Assembly (NCBI GenBank): GCA_038496445.1
Contig: JALMLS010000505.1
Span: 82,500 to 146,499 of the forward strand
From: Trichosphaerium sp. ATCC 40318
Lineage: Eukaryota > Discosea > Flabellinia > Trichosidae
Direction: 5' to 3'
DNA length: 64,000 bases
Made by a program: the position numbers and the translations under genes. Below are positions 25,800 to 38,746 of this stretch, piece after piece (position 1 is the first letter of the stretch; each line of letters begins with the position of its first letter). The notes below the pieces were generated by a model. That model was given only the letters and a program-made list of their open reading frames with translations. It did not search any database and was not told where the DNA came from.

Positions 25800-28066
25800 T
25801 TATTTTAGGTTGTCTAAACATCGATTGACATGTGCGCTGACCTCGTTTGGAGATCCTTTAATACTTGTCATGCACAAAGGACAGGAAACTGCCTTTACAT
25901 TATTGTCTTCCTTTGTCAAATCAAGTATGATTTTGGGCTTCTTTTCAGGTGACAACTTTTGTTTTTTCAACGGACTTTTTCTTTTTAGTTGTACAGTGTC
26001 TGTTGGTCTTGATCTCTTTGTAGCTATAACAGATCATTAAAACAGTTTATCAATATTAGTTATAAAGATAGGTATCGTACATGTCTTTGGAGGAGAATAT
26101 CTAACACCTGAGGTAACACGTGATTTCTCACGAGGTGAAACATAACGTTCTGCTTGTGGTATAAATTCTAAAACTTTTTTTTCATTTAACAAGTTCCAAA
26201 TCACGTGCTCTGCAGTTTTTTTTGTTTTAGGTAATTTCAGTTCTTTTATATACATCTCATACTTCTTTATTTTTTCCCACAAGCTTCGCAATACGTTTGA
26301 TGTTTCTTGTGGGTTATTTGTTGTCAAGAGCTTGAAGTTTTTGTTTGATGAGATGTCAGCGCAGAGTTGTTTGTATTTTTTTCTAGCTTCAATTATATCG
26401 CTGTGTAGGAATCGTATTGAGTCTAAAAAGGTGTCCAATCAGATAACATATTATTTATGATAAGTCATGCTGTTCTCTCTGGACATGAAGAAAGCTTCAA
26501 AGAACGATTCAAAAGTACAATTTAAGTTAGTTTAATTTATAAACGTACTGAACTCTGGGTTACCCTCAAATAAGAAAAATATTTGCACAAGTGGGTTTTT
26601 TTGCTTATAAGATATTAAACGGGCTTTTTGTTTTTCATAACGTCCATCTATTAGTGATGCTTGGATATCTAAACAAAAAAAGAGTTTTAGAATTCATTCT
26701 TTATCCAAAAAATACCTTTAAAGGTCTTTCTCTCAATGACAAAAGGTAGTTTATACACGTCATCTGTACTGTCTTTATATACAATATCGTAATCACCAAT
26801 TGGAAGTAGATATGTTTCATGACTAACGTTTACTTCTACGCCAAAAGTCAAACACCAAAACGAATAATAAAAAACCGCTTTTGAGAACTTAACTCACTCT
26901 TAAGTTTGGCATGTATTTCATACAACTTCTTTCCTTGGCCACCTTCACGTTCATCTACTCTAAGAACAATACCACTTTCATTATTATGTGAATACATTTC
27001 TAAAAATACTTTAGAGCCTGTGATGTGCAAACCAAGTTGGAGGTGTTTGCTACCTTTTCTAATTTTTGGTTTTGAATCTCTAAAACTCAGTATCCTTTTG
27101 GCAGCTTCTTTACCTGCTTCTGATAAACTGTATAACAGCTCATTCGTGGCAAATCTCTCTTTCAATAATTTGCCATAAGAAGGCCAACTTAATTGTACTA
27201 ACGACTTGCGTGCAAAGGACTACTAATTGTAAGTGCAGATTCTTCAATGGAAAAAAAAAGAAATGTAATCGCGTTGAACAAGAGTAAAAGAACTAAGCCT
27301 TCATTAAAAATTGTGACCAGAGCACAAACTGTTTACCATGCGACCATTTAACCCAAAATTGTAAGAAAGAGCATTTTTTCTCTTATTTTATGTGAATTAA
27401 TTAAATGTACCTTTGGGCTAACAATATCTTCTTCACATAACTGATTCGCAGCGTTGATCGCATCTCTACTAGTCATTTCATTATTATCTATGCATAATAA
27501 TTATTACACATGCCAATGGCCTTCGTACCATTATTGTATATAGCAACTATAAAAGCACTTGCTGCTTCCACAAACAACTTTTTCGGTTTTTCTCCAGATA
27601 CATCATCCTTTGTCTTAGCAAGTATCTACTCAACTATTACGTTATCTATACTCCTCAACAAAACTTACGTTAACCATACCACCTGTTAATACACCTCGTA
27701 GATGATTTTGATGTGATATAGATTTGGTACAAAGACCAAGAGAGGTGATCGCTTTTCGATACAAATCTTTTTTCTTTGTATTATTTTCTTTCATCTCTAC
27801 AGTTTAAGTTATTTATCGATGTTGGTAAAGAGATGCTCACCTAGTCTTATAAGCTGTCTCAAATACTTGAAACGTTGCTCTGCTTTTCCTATAAACTTGT
27901 ACGTCTGCCTTACTTTTGCTGTTGCAACAAGTCCCTTTCTTGGTATCGGTTTTTGACCTTCAACCTTTTTGACATTGAACTTGCCTCTTCACGTGACAGA
28001 AAAAAGTTAATTTACTTATTCGTGTCTACTCAAAATTCCAAGTAGATACGTACTTGTAGTATCCAT
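25800..28066 (-). CDS. MUS81: MUS81-like structure-specific endonuclease with C-terminal UBZ4-like zinc finger
   Basis: Probable catalytic subunit of a structure-specific nuclease for branched DNA. The N-terminal helix-hairpin-helix region is at about 27700-27960 (YRKAITSLGL). A winged-helix region follows (ASAFIVAIY, then YSLSEAGKEAAKRIL at about 27110). The ERCC4 nuclease domain has the catalytic motif VIERKTFKD and then LIDGRYEKQK at about 26640-26750. The following segment (26400-26260) fits the rest of the fold. The last exon, reached by splicing from a GTACGA donor near 26067 to an acceptor near 26023, encodes a basic linker. It ends with CPLC ... HVNRC (about 25830-25890), the C2HC spacing of RAD18-type UBZ4 ubiquitin-binding fingers. 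Without that splice the protein would stop at 26037. The start at 28066 is inferred from phase. Confidence 0.75.
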
Positions 28067-28751
28067 ACGTTACATTTTTTTTGTACTTGCTCAAGAACGC
28101 GTACAATTTCCTTTTTTTAAACAGTTAGTAAAACGATTACGTCAAAGTTGCACTTCAACTCGAAACTACTAGCTAAAAATCACGTGTTTTGGCTGGCGCC
28201 TTTTGGACAAAAGTTTAGACACGAAACAGATTATTTTTGTAAAGTCAAACATGCCAATCCATATCGCTCAGAGTAGTGTAAACGTGCTATTTTTTGGGTA
28301 ATGCGTACTGACAATCAGATTTAGCCACGTAAAAACTAATTTGCTTTCTGTCGCTCGCCATGAAGTCTATTACCTTCGAAATGGGTGATGTGTTCGCCTG
28401 TAGAAAATAAAACCGTCAAAAAGTTGCTAATACTGTTTTTTTGTGGTTCCGGACTTGTTTTGGGTTAAATGCGGTACCATTAGGAATGATTGCACGCTTT
28501 CAGGCGTTTTTAACTTGCTAGACACCCAAAACTGATACTAACGTCACAAGAGCTACCACCAACGCATGGGCTGTCGCAAACCGTTGGTTTTAACCTGTAT
28601 TACAGCGAGGTTAAGTCACAAAAGGTGTACGTTATTCTAAGTTCGGTTACAATTCCACAAGGGTAATTTAATTTACATATTTTATTACTTTGCTCCCTTC
28701 GTGAGAGCGTATGTACATTACTTGTTTTAATACATGATCTGGAAAATCGGT
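28067..28751. other. intergenic, nothing recognised
   Basis: Between the MUS81-like start and the SCC2 3' end, both on the minus strand. I see no exon. A TTTATT at 28681-28686 (AATAAA on the minus strand) could be the SCC2 poly(A) signal. Confidence 0.4.
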
Positions 28752-31700
28752 TTAAGGCATATACTCGCCATCTGGGTCAACAGAAGCTTGTGCTCTAGGT
28801 CTTTTCTTTATCCTAATAACACGCTTCTTCTTTTTCGCAGGTGCCTTCTGCTTTTTAGATCTCGCAGCCTTTGATGCAGTTTTTGTCTTTGAACGCGAAT
28901 TAGCGTAGTCAGAGGCATCGCCTTTCATAAGAGACTTGAACTAAGAATAAAACATGAGTATACGACGTAACACGATAATGACTACAGTTTGCTCCAAACG
29001 CAGTCTTATTTTGTTCAAAGAGAAAAGAAAGGAAAGCTCGTTATAGAAAGATTGGTGTACCTTTTCATAAACAGTTTTCTGCATTGCCTTTGTTTTTTCC
29101 CATCCTTTTTGTTCAAGTTTCATATCAATATGAAGAGCTCTTGAAATATTAACACTTGATATTGGCATTCGTGGATTAAGGGGTCCAGGGTTAGCGTCAT
29201 TTGGCATATAAGCTTTAATCTTGCTAAAATAGGAAACAAATAAGGAACTTATTACCATATTGTAAACAATGTTGTAAACCAAGAGACGTACTTGTCAGAC
29301 AAGCCATAGAAGCTCTTTAAAAACTTTTTGATATCCAGCAGATATGTAAGCGCACGTGCTGATCGTAATAGAGGAACTAAAGGTAAAGATCATAAGCAAA
29401 AACAACTAGACGAAGAAAGAAAATAAAAACTATCGTACTCAAATTTTCGCATGTTTCACCGTTCTTGTAGTGATTACGCAACGTATCCAAAACATCTCCA
29501 CCACGGAATTGTATAATTGTGTTAATAGAGTGTATAAGGTACAGAGGCTCTTCTTGTAGTGTAAACTCGATACTAATCAAAGATACAGCAACATAATAAG
29601 CCATTGCTAGCTTAACCTAAAGAAAACAAATTAGACGAAGATCCACCAAACATTAGCATTGATAAGTTACGTACATTCTCTTGATCAAAAAAGTGAGCAA
29701 CGATCTGCAAGAATGCTCTACGAGATGACTTGAACTCATTGAATAATAAATAGAGCTTCGCGAGGGAAGATTCTCGAACAATAGTCCCGTTAGATTCAGT
29801 TTCTATCACGGCTGAAGAAAAAACGTCAGAAAACAAAACATGACAAAATTTCCTTAAAAAAACCACAAGCGTACGCTTTGCTGATCCATAACACTCAATC
29901 TGAAAATTGTAAGCCATTTCTACGCCATCTCTCAACCTTTATAAAGAAGTAAGCCACGTGAACATTACAACTTGAAGAAAAAAACCGAACCTATTTTGAA
30001 TAGAGCCTGAGTCAGCTGAGTGAATATCTTCAAGAAGAGAAGCGCCCCTAAACAAGAAACAATAAGTAAACATTATTCTTTTGTAATCTAACTAGCTATA
30101 GAAATACGTACTTATCAGCTAGGATTCCTCTATGATCCGTTGATAACGCAATAAAGTATGGAGTGCATTGAATAGGATGAACAAGTCCACGTCTTATAAC
30201 AAGAGCCATTAATTCAGCTGCTTGATTTCTAATCAATGGATCCTTATCCAATACATGCTTAAGGATCCCTTTAAGCGCATTTTGAAGTGCCCATCCAGCT
30301 ACACCCTGCAATCAAAAGTGTTAGTTGCAAAACATAAATATTCGTCTCAAAGTCCACGAAAAACACGGCACGTACAGATTCAGCGAAGCCATTATCATCC
30401 TCGTCCTTCACAGCGTTGAATACTTTAGTTTGCATTTTTTCCAACTCAAACTGAAGAAAGTCCAGGAAAGTTTTTAGAGTCTGGTTTTTAATCTTCAAGT
30501 TATTAGACTTGAGAGCTTCCCTTAAAAAAAAGTTTTAGTTTTTATACTATAACACAACACCGAGACTTACTGTACTATTTTTTGATAGCGTATAACTACG
30601 GCAGGGTAGCTACAGAATAAGAAACCAAGACCACGTAATGCTGTTGATTTGATATCAATATCTTTGCTTTGCCAAAAAGCGGTGTAAAGAGTACACATGG
30701 ACTCAACATGGTCGCCCTTTAAAATAGAGATTAGACGATTTCTTTTTGTACAAAATCGACTTTCTTATACACGTACATAACGAGCATCTTTCATCTTGTT
30801 AATGCGCTGTGTTACAATAGTGTCTTGATAGAGGGTTAGAAGGTTCTTCAAAAAAAAAAGCAAAAAAAAACCAACAAAAAACGTTGCTGTACCATTATCA
30901 AAATTGTAGTGCTTGCAAAGTAGCCCGTTACCAAATAGAGCGCGAAGGATACTCAATCTGACTTTATGAGGTTGTGCTCTAGATTTGTATTGTACACCAG
31001 CGAGGTACTTTTTGAATGCATTATACAACGTTCGTAAATGTGTATCATCGTGTGTTACTTTTGTCACAATAGTACACATACATTTAATACAACTCCGCAT
31101 GACCTTGAAAAAGAAAATTAGTAATTCAACAGACCATATAGTGTTAAAAAAAGCCAGTCAGTTTGAAACTAGAGAACATACCATCATGCCTTGCTGGTAA
31201 ACTAATGAGCATAGATCTGATTGAAGTGATTGTAGCCAAAGAGTGTTTGGTTGTGGTATTAGAGGAATAGTACGTTCTAATATTTCAGCAACTGCCTGCT
31301 TTATCTTGTCTTCTTCTTTTGACTTTTTCTACAAAACAAGCGTTAGACCTCAGAAATAGTTTTCAAAAGTAGGATTACCTTTGACTTTAAGTAAGGTTGT
31401 AAAGTCTCAACGTGAGGAATAAGAAACTCAGCGTTTGCTGAAGATAACATATTCAAAGTTAGAATAATCACAGCGACTTTCTCAACAAGCTTTGGGCCAC
31501 TCTAAATTAGCGTAAGAACGACAATATCCCACGTAAAAATACTCAAAAAACCAACGAAAAAAAGTACTTACCGTAGAAGAGTTCATTGCATCTTCTTCCT
31601 CAAGTGTAAGCGTACGCTCAACGAGAGCGTCACATATTTTTTGACATATAGTATGAACGACTTGTCTTTCCTTCTTAACACGTGTAGTATCATCATCGTC

Positions 31701-34700
31701 ATGAGTCAAAAGCTAAAGAGATAGGAACATTAGCTTCTCTTCAAGAACTTCATTTAAAGAAACAAACAAAATAGTCACGTACACTTTTAATAAGAGATTT
31801 AAGCCAAGAAAAAGCAGAAGGATTACTGCCCAAGACTTCAGTTATTTGTTCAATCTTCTGTGTAATACCAAACGTTGTCTTTTTACCAGTGCGTTCATCA
31901 ACGAATGTTTTTTCAATTTGTTTAAACCATAAAGCCTTGAAAGTGCCTATTACAAGCTCTTTTATGGACTCTTCCAAATCATCAAGACAGCTAGCCATTT
32001 TTACGCAAATAAAGGGTACAATAGGGTTGAATGGTTGGCTTAGACAAACATTCTTTGATATTTTAATAACACGTTTCCTACAAACTTGTTAGACTATTTG
32101 TAGTTGGAGAAGTTGCTTGGCGCGTACCTGACACTAAGACCCTTATCCCTGATGCGCTCTGCAATCATCATGTAGTAATGCTTTGCGAACTCTGGTCTAT
32201 ACAAGATATACCGTCCTACCATATCAACAGCAGCTTCTCTAACAGCAATAGATGCATCTTTGAAACGTGCATTCACAGCTGATTGTACTAACGACTAAAA
32301 GTAGATTGAATAAATATTCAAGCATCTTGAAAGATGAATAAACAACAAGATAAACGTACATCAGCAAGAATAGTTGGATCGCTTTCTACAATAGTTATTA
32401 AGGACTTCATGGCCTAGGAAGTGTTAGTGAGAGGAAGATGTTGGCATTAAAAGTGTACTTTTGCACGAAATTTAGTTTGTGAGTCATTCATTACAGCAAT
32501 GATACATTTCAATAAAGCAGACCATTTTTTAATAAGAGGTCGCTCAATTGAAAGACTTCTAGTGATTGTTTCAGTCCCAGAAAGAGTCAAGGAAGGGTAT
32601 TTTCCTGGATCTATGACACAATCTTCAGGCATCTTCCATTGTGCTCTAGAGTTCAAAAACTGGTTAGCAAGTCAAAAGAGTAAACTCAATACAAATCTGC
32701 TTGATTAAGTACCTATAGTAGTCTATATTTTCGTTGTGATCTTCGTAGTTCCACTGGCTAATGTGAAATTTCCTAGCAAAGGCATGGCTTACATCACCAG
32801 GTTCAGCACAAGCGAGGTAGTTCAAAATGAATTGCTTTGAAACTTGATCTTGTAGATCAGTATCTTGAGAACGCTGTGGTGTATTATCGCTTAACAAATC
32901 ATCGTTTGATTCCTCTACGCTATCATCTTCACCGAAATTCTGCAAAAAGAAATTAAGCATTGAATTGTATGTCTATATTTTGAAAAGAAGAACGTACCAC
33001 AGTTTTTTTCTTGCGTGGCGAGAAAAGGCCTTTTTCGGATGTTTTCTTCATGGAACGAATTTGACGCTTGATTCTACAAGCATCGCAGAACCAAGAAGAA
33101 GGTACACATTGTGAATCGACTTGAACACATTCTCCATGAAACCATTGATGACATTCATCACAATCTAACATAAATCGCTGTACAAAGAATAAGCACATTG
33201 GAAACCTGTAAACCAAGTTCATTTGAGGACGTACTTGACCCCATCCGGAGTTACACGTAGGACAAGTAGCACTTGAGTCTTTTCCTTCTTTTGTTGGCGT
33301 TTGTTGTGGAGAAGGTGAGGATGATATAATATTTTGAGTGTTATCAATGAACAATGCAACTCTAGCGCGAGCGCAAATGACACCCAATAACTCCACACTC
33401 AAGATACGTAGAATATCAGGTACTTCAGATTTCTTCTTTGTTATATTCTGAGCTAGGTTTCTGCTGAGAGTTTGAAGAAGTAACTCAGATACAGGCCACA
33501 TAGGTCGATTTAATGTAATCAATAAATCTTCAGCAAAATTTTTGAGTATAGGTCTATAATCGTTTTCTTTTGTACGACTAAAAACAATTGTAAACAAAAA
33601 TCAGTTATTCAAAAATTCGTGTTTATCACGGTGGCTAAGGCACGTACTTTTTACAATAAGATAATAATGTCTGGACGTAATAAGAAGCACAACCAATAGC
33701 TGCTTGGTAAGTGTTGTTGAGGTTACCTTCGTTTTCACCCTACGCATTAACTTGTAAGCTACAGTCAAAAAATGTTTTAACATACAGAACTTGGTAAACC
33801 AGTACAACTTTGGAGTAGTTGCATGACGAGAGCTGATACCATTTGTATTGATTTTTTTGTACCATTGACTTTATAAGCACGAGTACAACGTTTTTTCCCA
33901 GCGAGTTTCTTCAAGTTTATAATTGTATCTTCCAAAATAATAGAACGTTGTCCGTGGTATCTAGAAAATACCTAAACAAAAAAAAGTCAGAATCGAACTA
34001 AATCCAATACAACAAAAATCTATACTTACACCACGAAGTACAGCCATAGCACTTAACTGAAGGGCATTACCAGCATCAATATAGAAAGCAGGGAGCGATA
34101 AGTCAACAATGTCAGAGACAATAGAATCTATCAATTGACCAGCACCAAGTAACTCATATATTTTGTCCAAAATCTCTATTATTTTGTTTCGCAAAGCTCC
34201 GCTAGAAAAAATATTCGATTAGCCAAAAAAAAGGGGATGAGAATAACTTACGGGCTGTTGACATTACTGTCATGTTTTCTCTTTCTTCGCCTTTTTTTAG
34301 GCTTTGGTTTTTCTCCTTCTTTCATTTCTGTATCATCTTCAATAGGTTGATCATACGTAGGGTCATAGTGTGGTACTAGATAGTGGCGCATTTGAAATTT
34401 ACATAGTCGCAAGGAAGAGTCAATAAGCTTAATGGAGTTAATAGAATGCATTGAGGAAGAATACGAATTACCTCTTCAGAAATAAGGCCTTTTGAGATGC
34501 CCTCGGTAGTCAAGATATGAAAAGCAATCAATACGGACTCTAAACCGCTCATAACAACCAAGTAATCGTTAGACATATTCAAGTCTTCCTGTAGTAACAA
34601 GTTAACACAAGAGACATTCTGAGAATTCCTCGTACCTTTGCGTGAGGCTCTAATTTTACACCAACGCATTGGTTTATTTGTTCTTGCAAGCAAGTTGTGA

Positions 34701-35794
34701 TTTGTTTCAGCGTCTCTTCTGAAATCTTATCAAAGTTACCCATTTCCTTCAGATTTACAAACTCAGAGCAGAATTGGCTAAGAAGAATATCTGGGATAGG
34801 ACTCTTGACGTCTTGATCTTGTTTTTGTTCTTCTGGCTCATCAGTTTCCATACGATCCTAGAACGAAAGCAATTAGTTCTTCATGTATGTAATTGGAGTC
34901 ATTAAACCACGTACTGTTTTGGTACTGGCGTGCCAATTTTGTATTTGGTCTACAAAATCGTTAAACCGCCAAAGAGGATCTTTTGGTTCCTCTAAATAGG
35001 TGTTTAGTAGATTGAAAGAAGTTTTTGGTACCTTTAACTTGTGCAGTCTGCTTGCGCGTTCGTTTCTTTGGTCTCAAGTCATCAGAATCTCCAGACTTAC
35101 GCTTTTTTGGTAATTTATTTGGCGTCACTTTGGTAATGACCATCTCATTTACCTTTACAGAATTAACTACTCGTAGCCTCAAACTATCAAAAAAATTACG
35201 TTGAACTCCTTGAATGGACTTGGTGGCATAGCAGTTGGCATGTGTTTTTTTGAAATAGGCGTTAAAGGTGGAGATTTTAGTACGTAAACAGGCGCGTTTT
35301 CTAGGCGTTAGGTTAACAACACATGACATCTTGATGTTATTTTTTTTGTAGAATTGACTTTTGTTAATTCAAACAATGCGTCAAAAATGGGTATATTTCG
35401 TACCTCTGCGCTCTGCTAGAAGCATAGGGTTAACTTGATGTAACCGCGTAAGCAAAGTATTTGAAACTTGATTGCGTTGCGTTGTGACACCAGGTTTTAT
35501 ACGGCTGTGTATTAACGGTTAGGCTGTACTGGTATTTTAGCTGAGCGGTTACAATGCTCAGCTCTCTACAAGTTTTACGTACATATAATCTACGTTCGTA
35601 GCTGAAATTGCAGCGTTTAGAGACTCAACTAGGTTTATTGATGGCCTTTGGCATTGATCAATTGTTTCTGCGTAATCTGACTCGCTCAGTACTAGCGGTG
35701 CGATTGTAGGTGGTGTTACGCGCGGAAACGGTAGATCTGACGAGAGCGATGGAAAAGTGCCCGCGTTTGGCAAAAAGTGGGCGTTAGCGTGCAT
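28752..35794 (-). CDS. SCC2: cohesin loader SCC2/NIPBL with PHD finger
   Basis: Large nuclear HEAT-repeat protein that loads cohesin on chromosomes with SCC4/MAU2. More than 20 exons run from the start at 35794 to the stop at 28752-28754. Recognisable landmarks include GVFSRYHGQRSIILED near 33960-34040 and the conserved hook region VREAAVDMVGRYIL near 32210, followed by ERIRDKGLSVRKRVIKIL (about 32110). A PHD finger (CPTC ... CDEC ... H ... C ... CDAC) is at about 33080-33280, inserted in the first half as in plant SCC2. The N-terminal exon has a proline-rich LPFPR segment resembling the SCC4-binding end of NIPBL. The C-terminus is basic (KKQKAPAKKKKR). Exons just after the first are uncertain. 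An alternative start is 35329, but that would drop the conserved N-terminal segment. Confidence 0.85.
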
Positions 35795-36136
35795 GTGTTA
35801 TATTGCCGCCACCTCAAAGTGGTTGATGACGTCTCGGCGGGAACAAATGAAAAAAAATGAAATTTCTGAAGATGAGGCGGGAAAATTTGGCGCAAACTTC
35901 GAAAAATGATACCTTTGTTCAAAACTGTATTTTAGTACAGCATGATAGCAAGCAAATTAGAAGATAACAATATAGCGCGACTTTTTTGGTTCTAAGACCG
36001 CCAAATGTTGGTAGTGATAGGTTTTGTTGTACCTTTTCGACAGCCTACTCGATTTCAAAAATTTCGGAATTTCTGAAACTGTCTCAAAGCGATGCTGCCC
36101 TACAACTTATTTGCTTTTTCCACAAACATCAATTGA
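35795..36136. other. probable SCC2 promoter region
   Basis: Upstream of the SCC2 start. I see no convincing exon; short plus-strand open frames near 36080 might belong to the relic that follows. Confidence 0.3.
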
Positions 36137-36535
36137 CTGTTGGATCTTCGTTGTGAGATTCAAGCATACATTTGTTCTTTTGATATAGAAGCATTTACTA
36201 AATTCCAACACTATGAAAGAGCAGGAGTCAATACACATTTTGATGAAGCGTTTGAACAAAAGATGTTACAACAGTGGTTTGAACGTGGACAACTTGCTAC
36301 AAATTGTGTTTTGTTGTCGACAACTTGTGAACATACCAAAAAAATAATAATCTATTTGTAAAAAACAAAAAACCCCAAAGTTACAATCATTAAACACGTG
36401 GTTGCACACATGCTTGAAAAACTGGTCTATGGATGGCTTAGGTACTTTTCAACAGCGTTTATTTATCCATATCATATTGGTGGAAATAAACAGGACAATA
36501 TGAGATTGTTTCTTGAGCTTTGGGCCCAACTTTAG
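36137..36535 (+). pseudogene. coding relic with one internal stop, unrecognised
   Basis: A frame with protein-like composition (FEQKMLQQWFERGQLATN) runs to a TAA at about 36359-36361. It then continues in the same frame for another 57 codons (VVAHMLEKLVYGWLRYFS) to a TAG at 36533-36535. The two parts look like one protein split by a nonsense change. A short intron could also span the stop, but the candidate (GTAAAA ... AAAG, 23 nt) breaks the phase. There is no clear start codon, so an upstream exon may be missing. No family is recognised. Confidence 0.35.
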
Positions 36536-36749
36536 TTTATCCCATTTTCCACTTTTGGTTGGCAGCCGCTCCTCTTTCTCTACAACGTTTCAAATGAAGA
36601 ATAGCCCGCTTCTACGGCTACGTTAGAGCCACCAAAGACTGAACATCCTTCCTCCAGGAGCGGTTCTTGATGGTATTGTCAATAGCAGTCCGACCAAAAT
36701 TCGTTGAATAAGTTGAGTTAATTTGTGCTTTTAACGAAGAGAACCAGTA

Positions 36750-37389
36750 ATGGGCAATAAACAAGGACCAGCAAAACCTGATAAAAGCAACACAGCGTAT
36801 TTTAATAGTTTTGAACTGCTTGATGGCATGATTATACCTGGGCGTAGCGACAAGCTACACGATAGCCTATTTGTAATATTTAAACACCACTCTGGTTACA
36901 GGTAAGCCAAAAACTTCAAAACAAAGGCTAGAACGTACTGTCGCACGTTAAACGCTCTCGTAGCGTTAATTTACGTAAAATTCACTCAACTTCAGAGGTC
37001 AGGTGAATATACGTCGTCTGGTTGTATGGAACAAAGGCTGGGAAGTCGTTGAGGGTGAAAACGAAATTGTAGTTGCCAAAGGAGTCTTAGAGCCTAGTAT
37101 TTTGGCAAACATTTTGAGCTTAGTCGAAAATGATGACAATGTGAAAAAAGCATCAGGAAAGAACTTTGATGAATACAATTTACCTACAATCCACATAAAA
37201 AAGAAACTAGAAGAGAAAGGTTGTAAGTGTCTGTTTCGTTATGATGCACCTGCTGATTGTTCTGGTGGTGCTTCTCCATGGATAGATGTGGCATCTAAGG
37301 ATGAATACGATCATTTACTTTCTATCATACAACCATTTGTTACAGAGATATTGGGTGCTGAACACAAGTATGACTTTGGATTACCTTAA
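36750..37389 (+). CDS. unrecognised protein with N-myristoylation-type start
   Basis: Two exons (36750-36900 and about 36998-37389) join in phase across a GTAAGC ... CAG intron, giving about 180 residues. The N-terminus MGNKQG fits the N-myristoylation consensus (Gly at 2, small residue at 6), suggesting membrane tethering. The rest is a compact mixed alpha/beta-like sequence (VNIRRLVVWNKGWEVVEGEN) without a signal or membrane segment. No family is recognised. The clean splice, full-length frame and conserved-looking composition make it a real gene. The stop is at 37387-37389. Confidence 0.65.
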
Positions 37390-37861
37390 ACTTTGTGCAG
37401 TCAATTTAATAGCAATCGCATGTCTCTGGAATACTTGTTACTTGAAATCAACTGACCATAAAGCAACGCTTACAGCCGAATTATTATTTCTTTGCTTGTA
37501 ACTGTTAGAGGTTAGATTGCGTGCCCTGAAAAATCTTGTGAGTGCTAGGTGCTAGTTGCCATTGAAGCTGCATATTCGATGCGTTTTGATAGCGTATTAG
37601 AGCATCTGAGTCACTTTCTAGCATTTGCGACCTGTTTTAGATTTCTTGTCAAATCCACGTGACTTCATAAAAATAACAAAATAGTTAGACCTAGTTTAAC
37701 CGTTACGACATCAAGTGAGAGGTTTCTTGCCATAGCTGTCAAGCTTTTCAAAAGGCTCAAATAACGTTCACAACATACAACTACCGACGATTCAATGAGA
37801 GGTATTCTGTGACAACTCTTTCAATGAACACCTCGTTTCAATTTCTTTAAAATCTCAAACG
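37390..37861. other. intergenic, nothing recognised
   Basis: Spacer between two plus-strand genes. No exon or repeat is supported. Confidence 0.35.
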
Positions 37862-38428
37862 ATGAGTTACAAGGCTCTGGCAAAGGAAAAGGGTTTTGAT
37901 GTAAAGTGGTCCAAGGGACTATTTCCAAAGTATAGGGATGATACTGAGGACTACAAAATAACGCAAGAGAGGCTCGATGATGCAAAAGAAGTTGTTGTAC
38001 TGCTATTAGATCAAAATAAGCTGAAAATCAAAACAGCGTTCAAGAAGTATGCCAAAGGAAAGCACAAGACGCGAGAAAGGAAGAAACGGCGTAAAAACAA
38101 AAGAAAACGTGCCAAGTCGTCGAAAAAGAGAAAATGCGTCGTTACCGTAAACGTAAACGCTGCTAAGCGTAGGGTACGCAATGCAAAGTTTATTAAAGTC
38201 AGTCTCTTCAAGAAATGCAAAAATTACTTCTCAAGCTATGAAACGTACGGAGAAGCGGATGAAACAGCGGTTTGGATTAAAAAAATGCCAATGAGCGATG
38301 AAGATCTTATAGGCGTACTATTGCATGAATCATTGCATGATATCACTTTATTGAATGGTAAAGATCTTTCTGAGAGAGATGATCATCGTGTCATGCAATC
38401 TCTTGGAGAGGAAATTACAAAAGACTGA
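37862..38428 (+). CDS. HExxH-motif protein with a Lys/Arg-rich insert, possible metalloprotease
   Basis: Single-exon frame of 188 residues. Residues 60-110 are extremely basic (RKKRRKNKRKRAKSSKKRK), like a nuclear or nucleic-acid-binding segment. Near residue 155 is VLLHESLHDIT, matching the zincin HExxH signature, and DDHRVMQSLGEE follows about 15 residues later and could supply a third ligand. There is no signal peptide or membrane helix. Zinc peptidase activity is inferred only from this motif. The domain is small, with the helix near the C-terminus. Lack of introns in an intron-rich neighbourhood is notable and could mean retroposition or transfer. Confidence 0.6.
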   Translation: MSYKALAKEKGFDVKWSKGLFPKYRDDTEDYKITQERLDDAKEVVVLLLDQNKLKIKTAFKKYAKGKHKTRERKKRRKNKRKRAKSSKKRKCVVTVNVNAAKRRVRNAKFIKVSLFKKCKNYFSSYETYGEADETAVWIKKMPMSDEDLIGVLLHESLHDITLLNGKDLSERDDHRVMQSLGEEITKD

Positions 38429-38746
38429 CAAAAAAAAGTGACTTCACAAAGTAAGATTCATAACGAAGAAATGCGCTGGAAGTCATCCGATAGGTAGTGT
38501 TGAAGAATCGATTACAACAACTACAATAAGAAACTGAACAACAATCTGTAAATATTTGTAAAAGTAAATTAAAATATTTTGTAATGAACTCACTAGTGCT
38601 TTAACTTTTGGACTGAGAAAAAGTGAGAACACATTCTATGTTTTAAGGTTCCCTGCGATAAAAAGTCAACAATATCAAGTTGTGCAGAAAGTGTTTTGTT
38701 TATTACTAGTGTATTATTTTACTTATTCTGTCTCATATTATTATCG
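38429..38746. other. convergent 3' flank, nothing recognised
   Basis: Lies between the ends of the HExxH gene (+) and the LRR gene (-). I see no coding or repeat signal. Confidence 0.35.

Noticed and set aside
25810-26040. Plus-strand hydrophobic open frame
   Set aside because: It is opposite the zinc-finger exon of the MUS81-like gene, whose cysteine/histidine pattern and splice phase are convincing.
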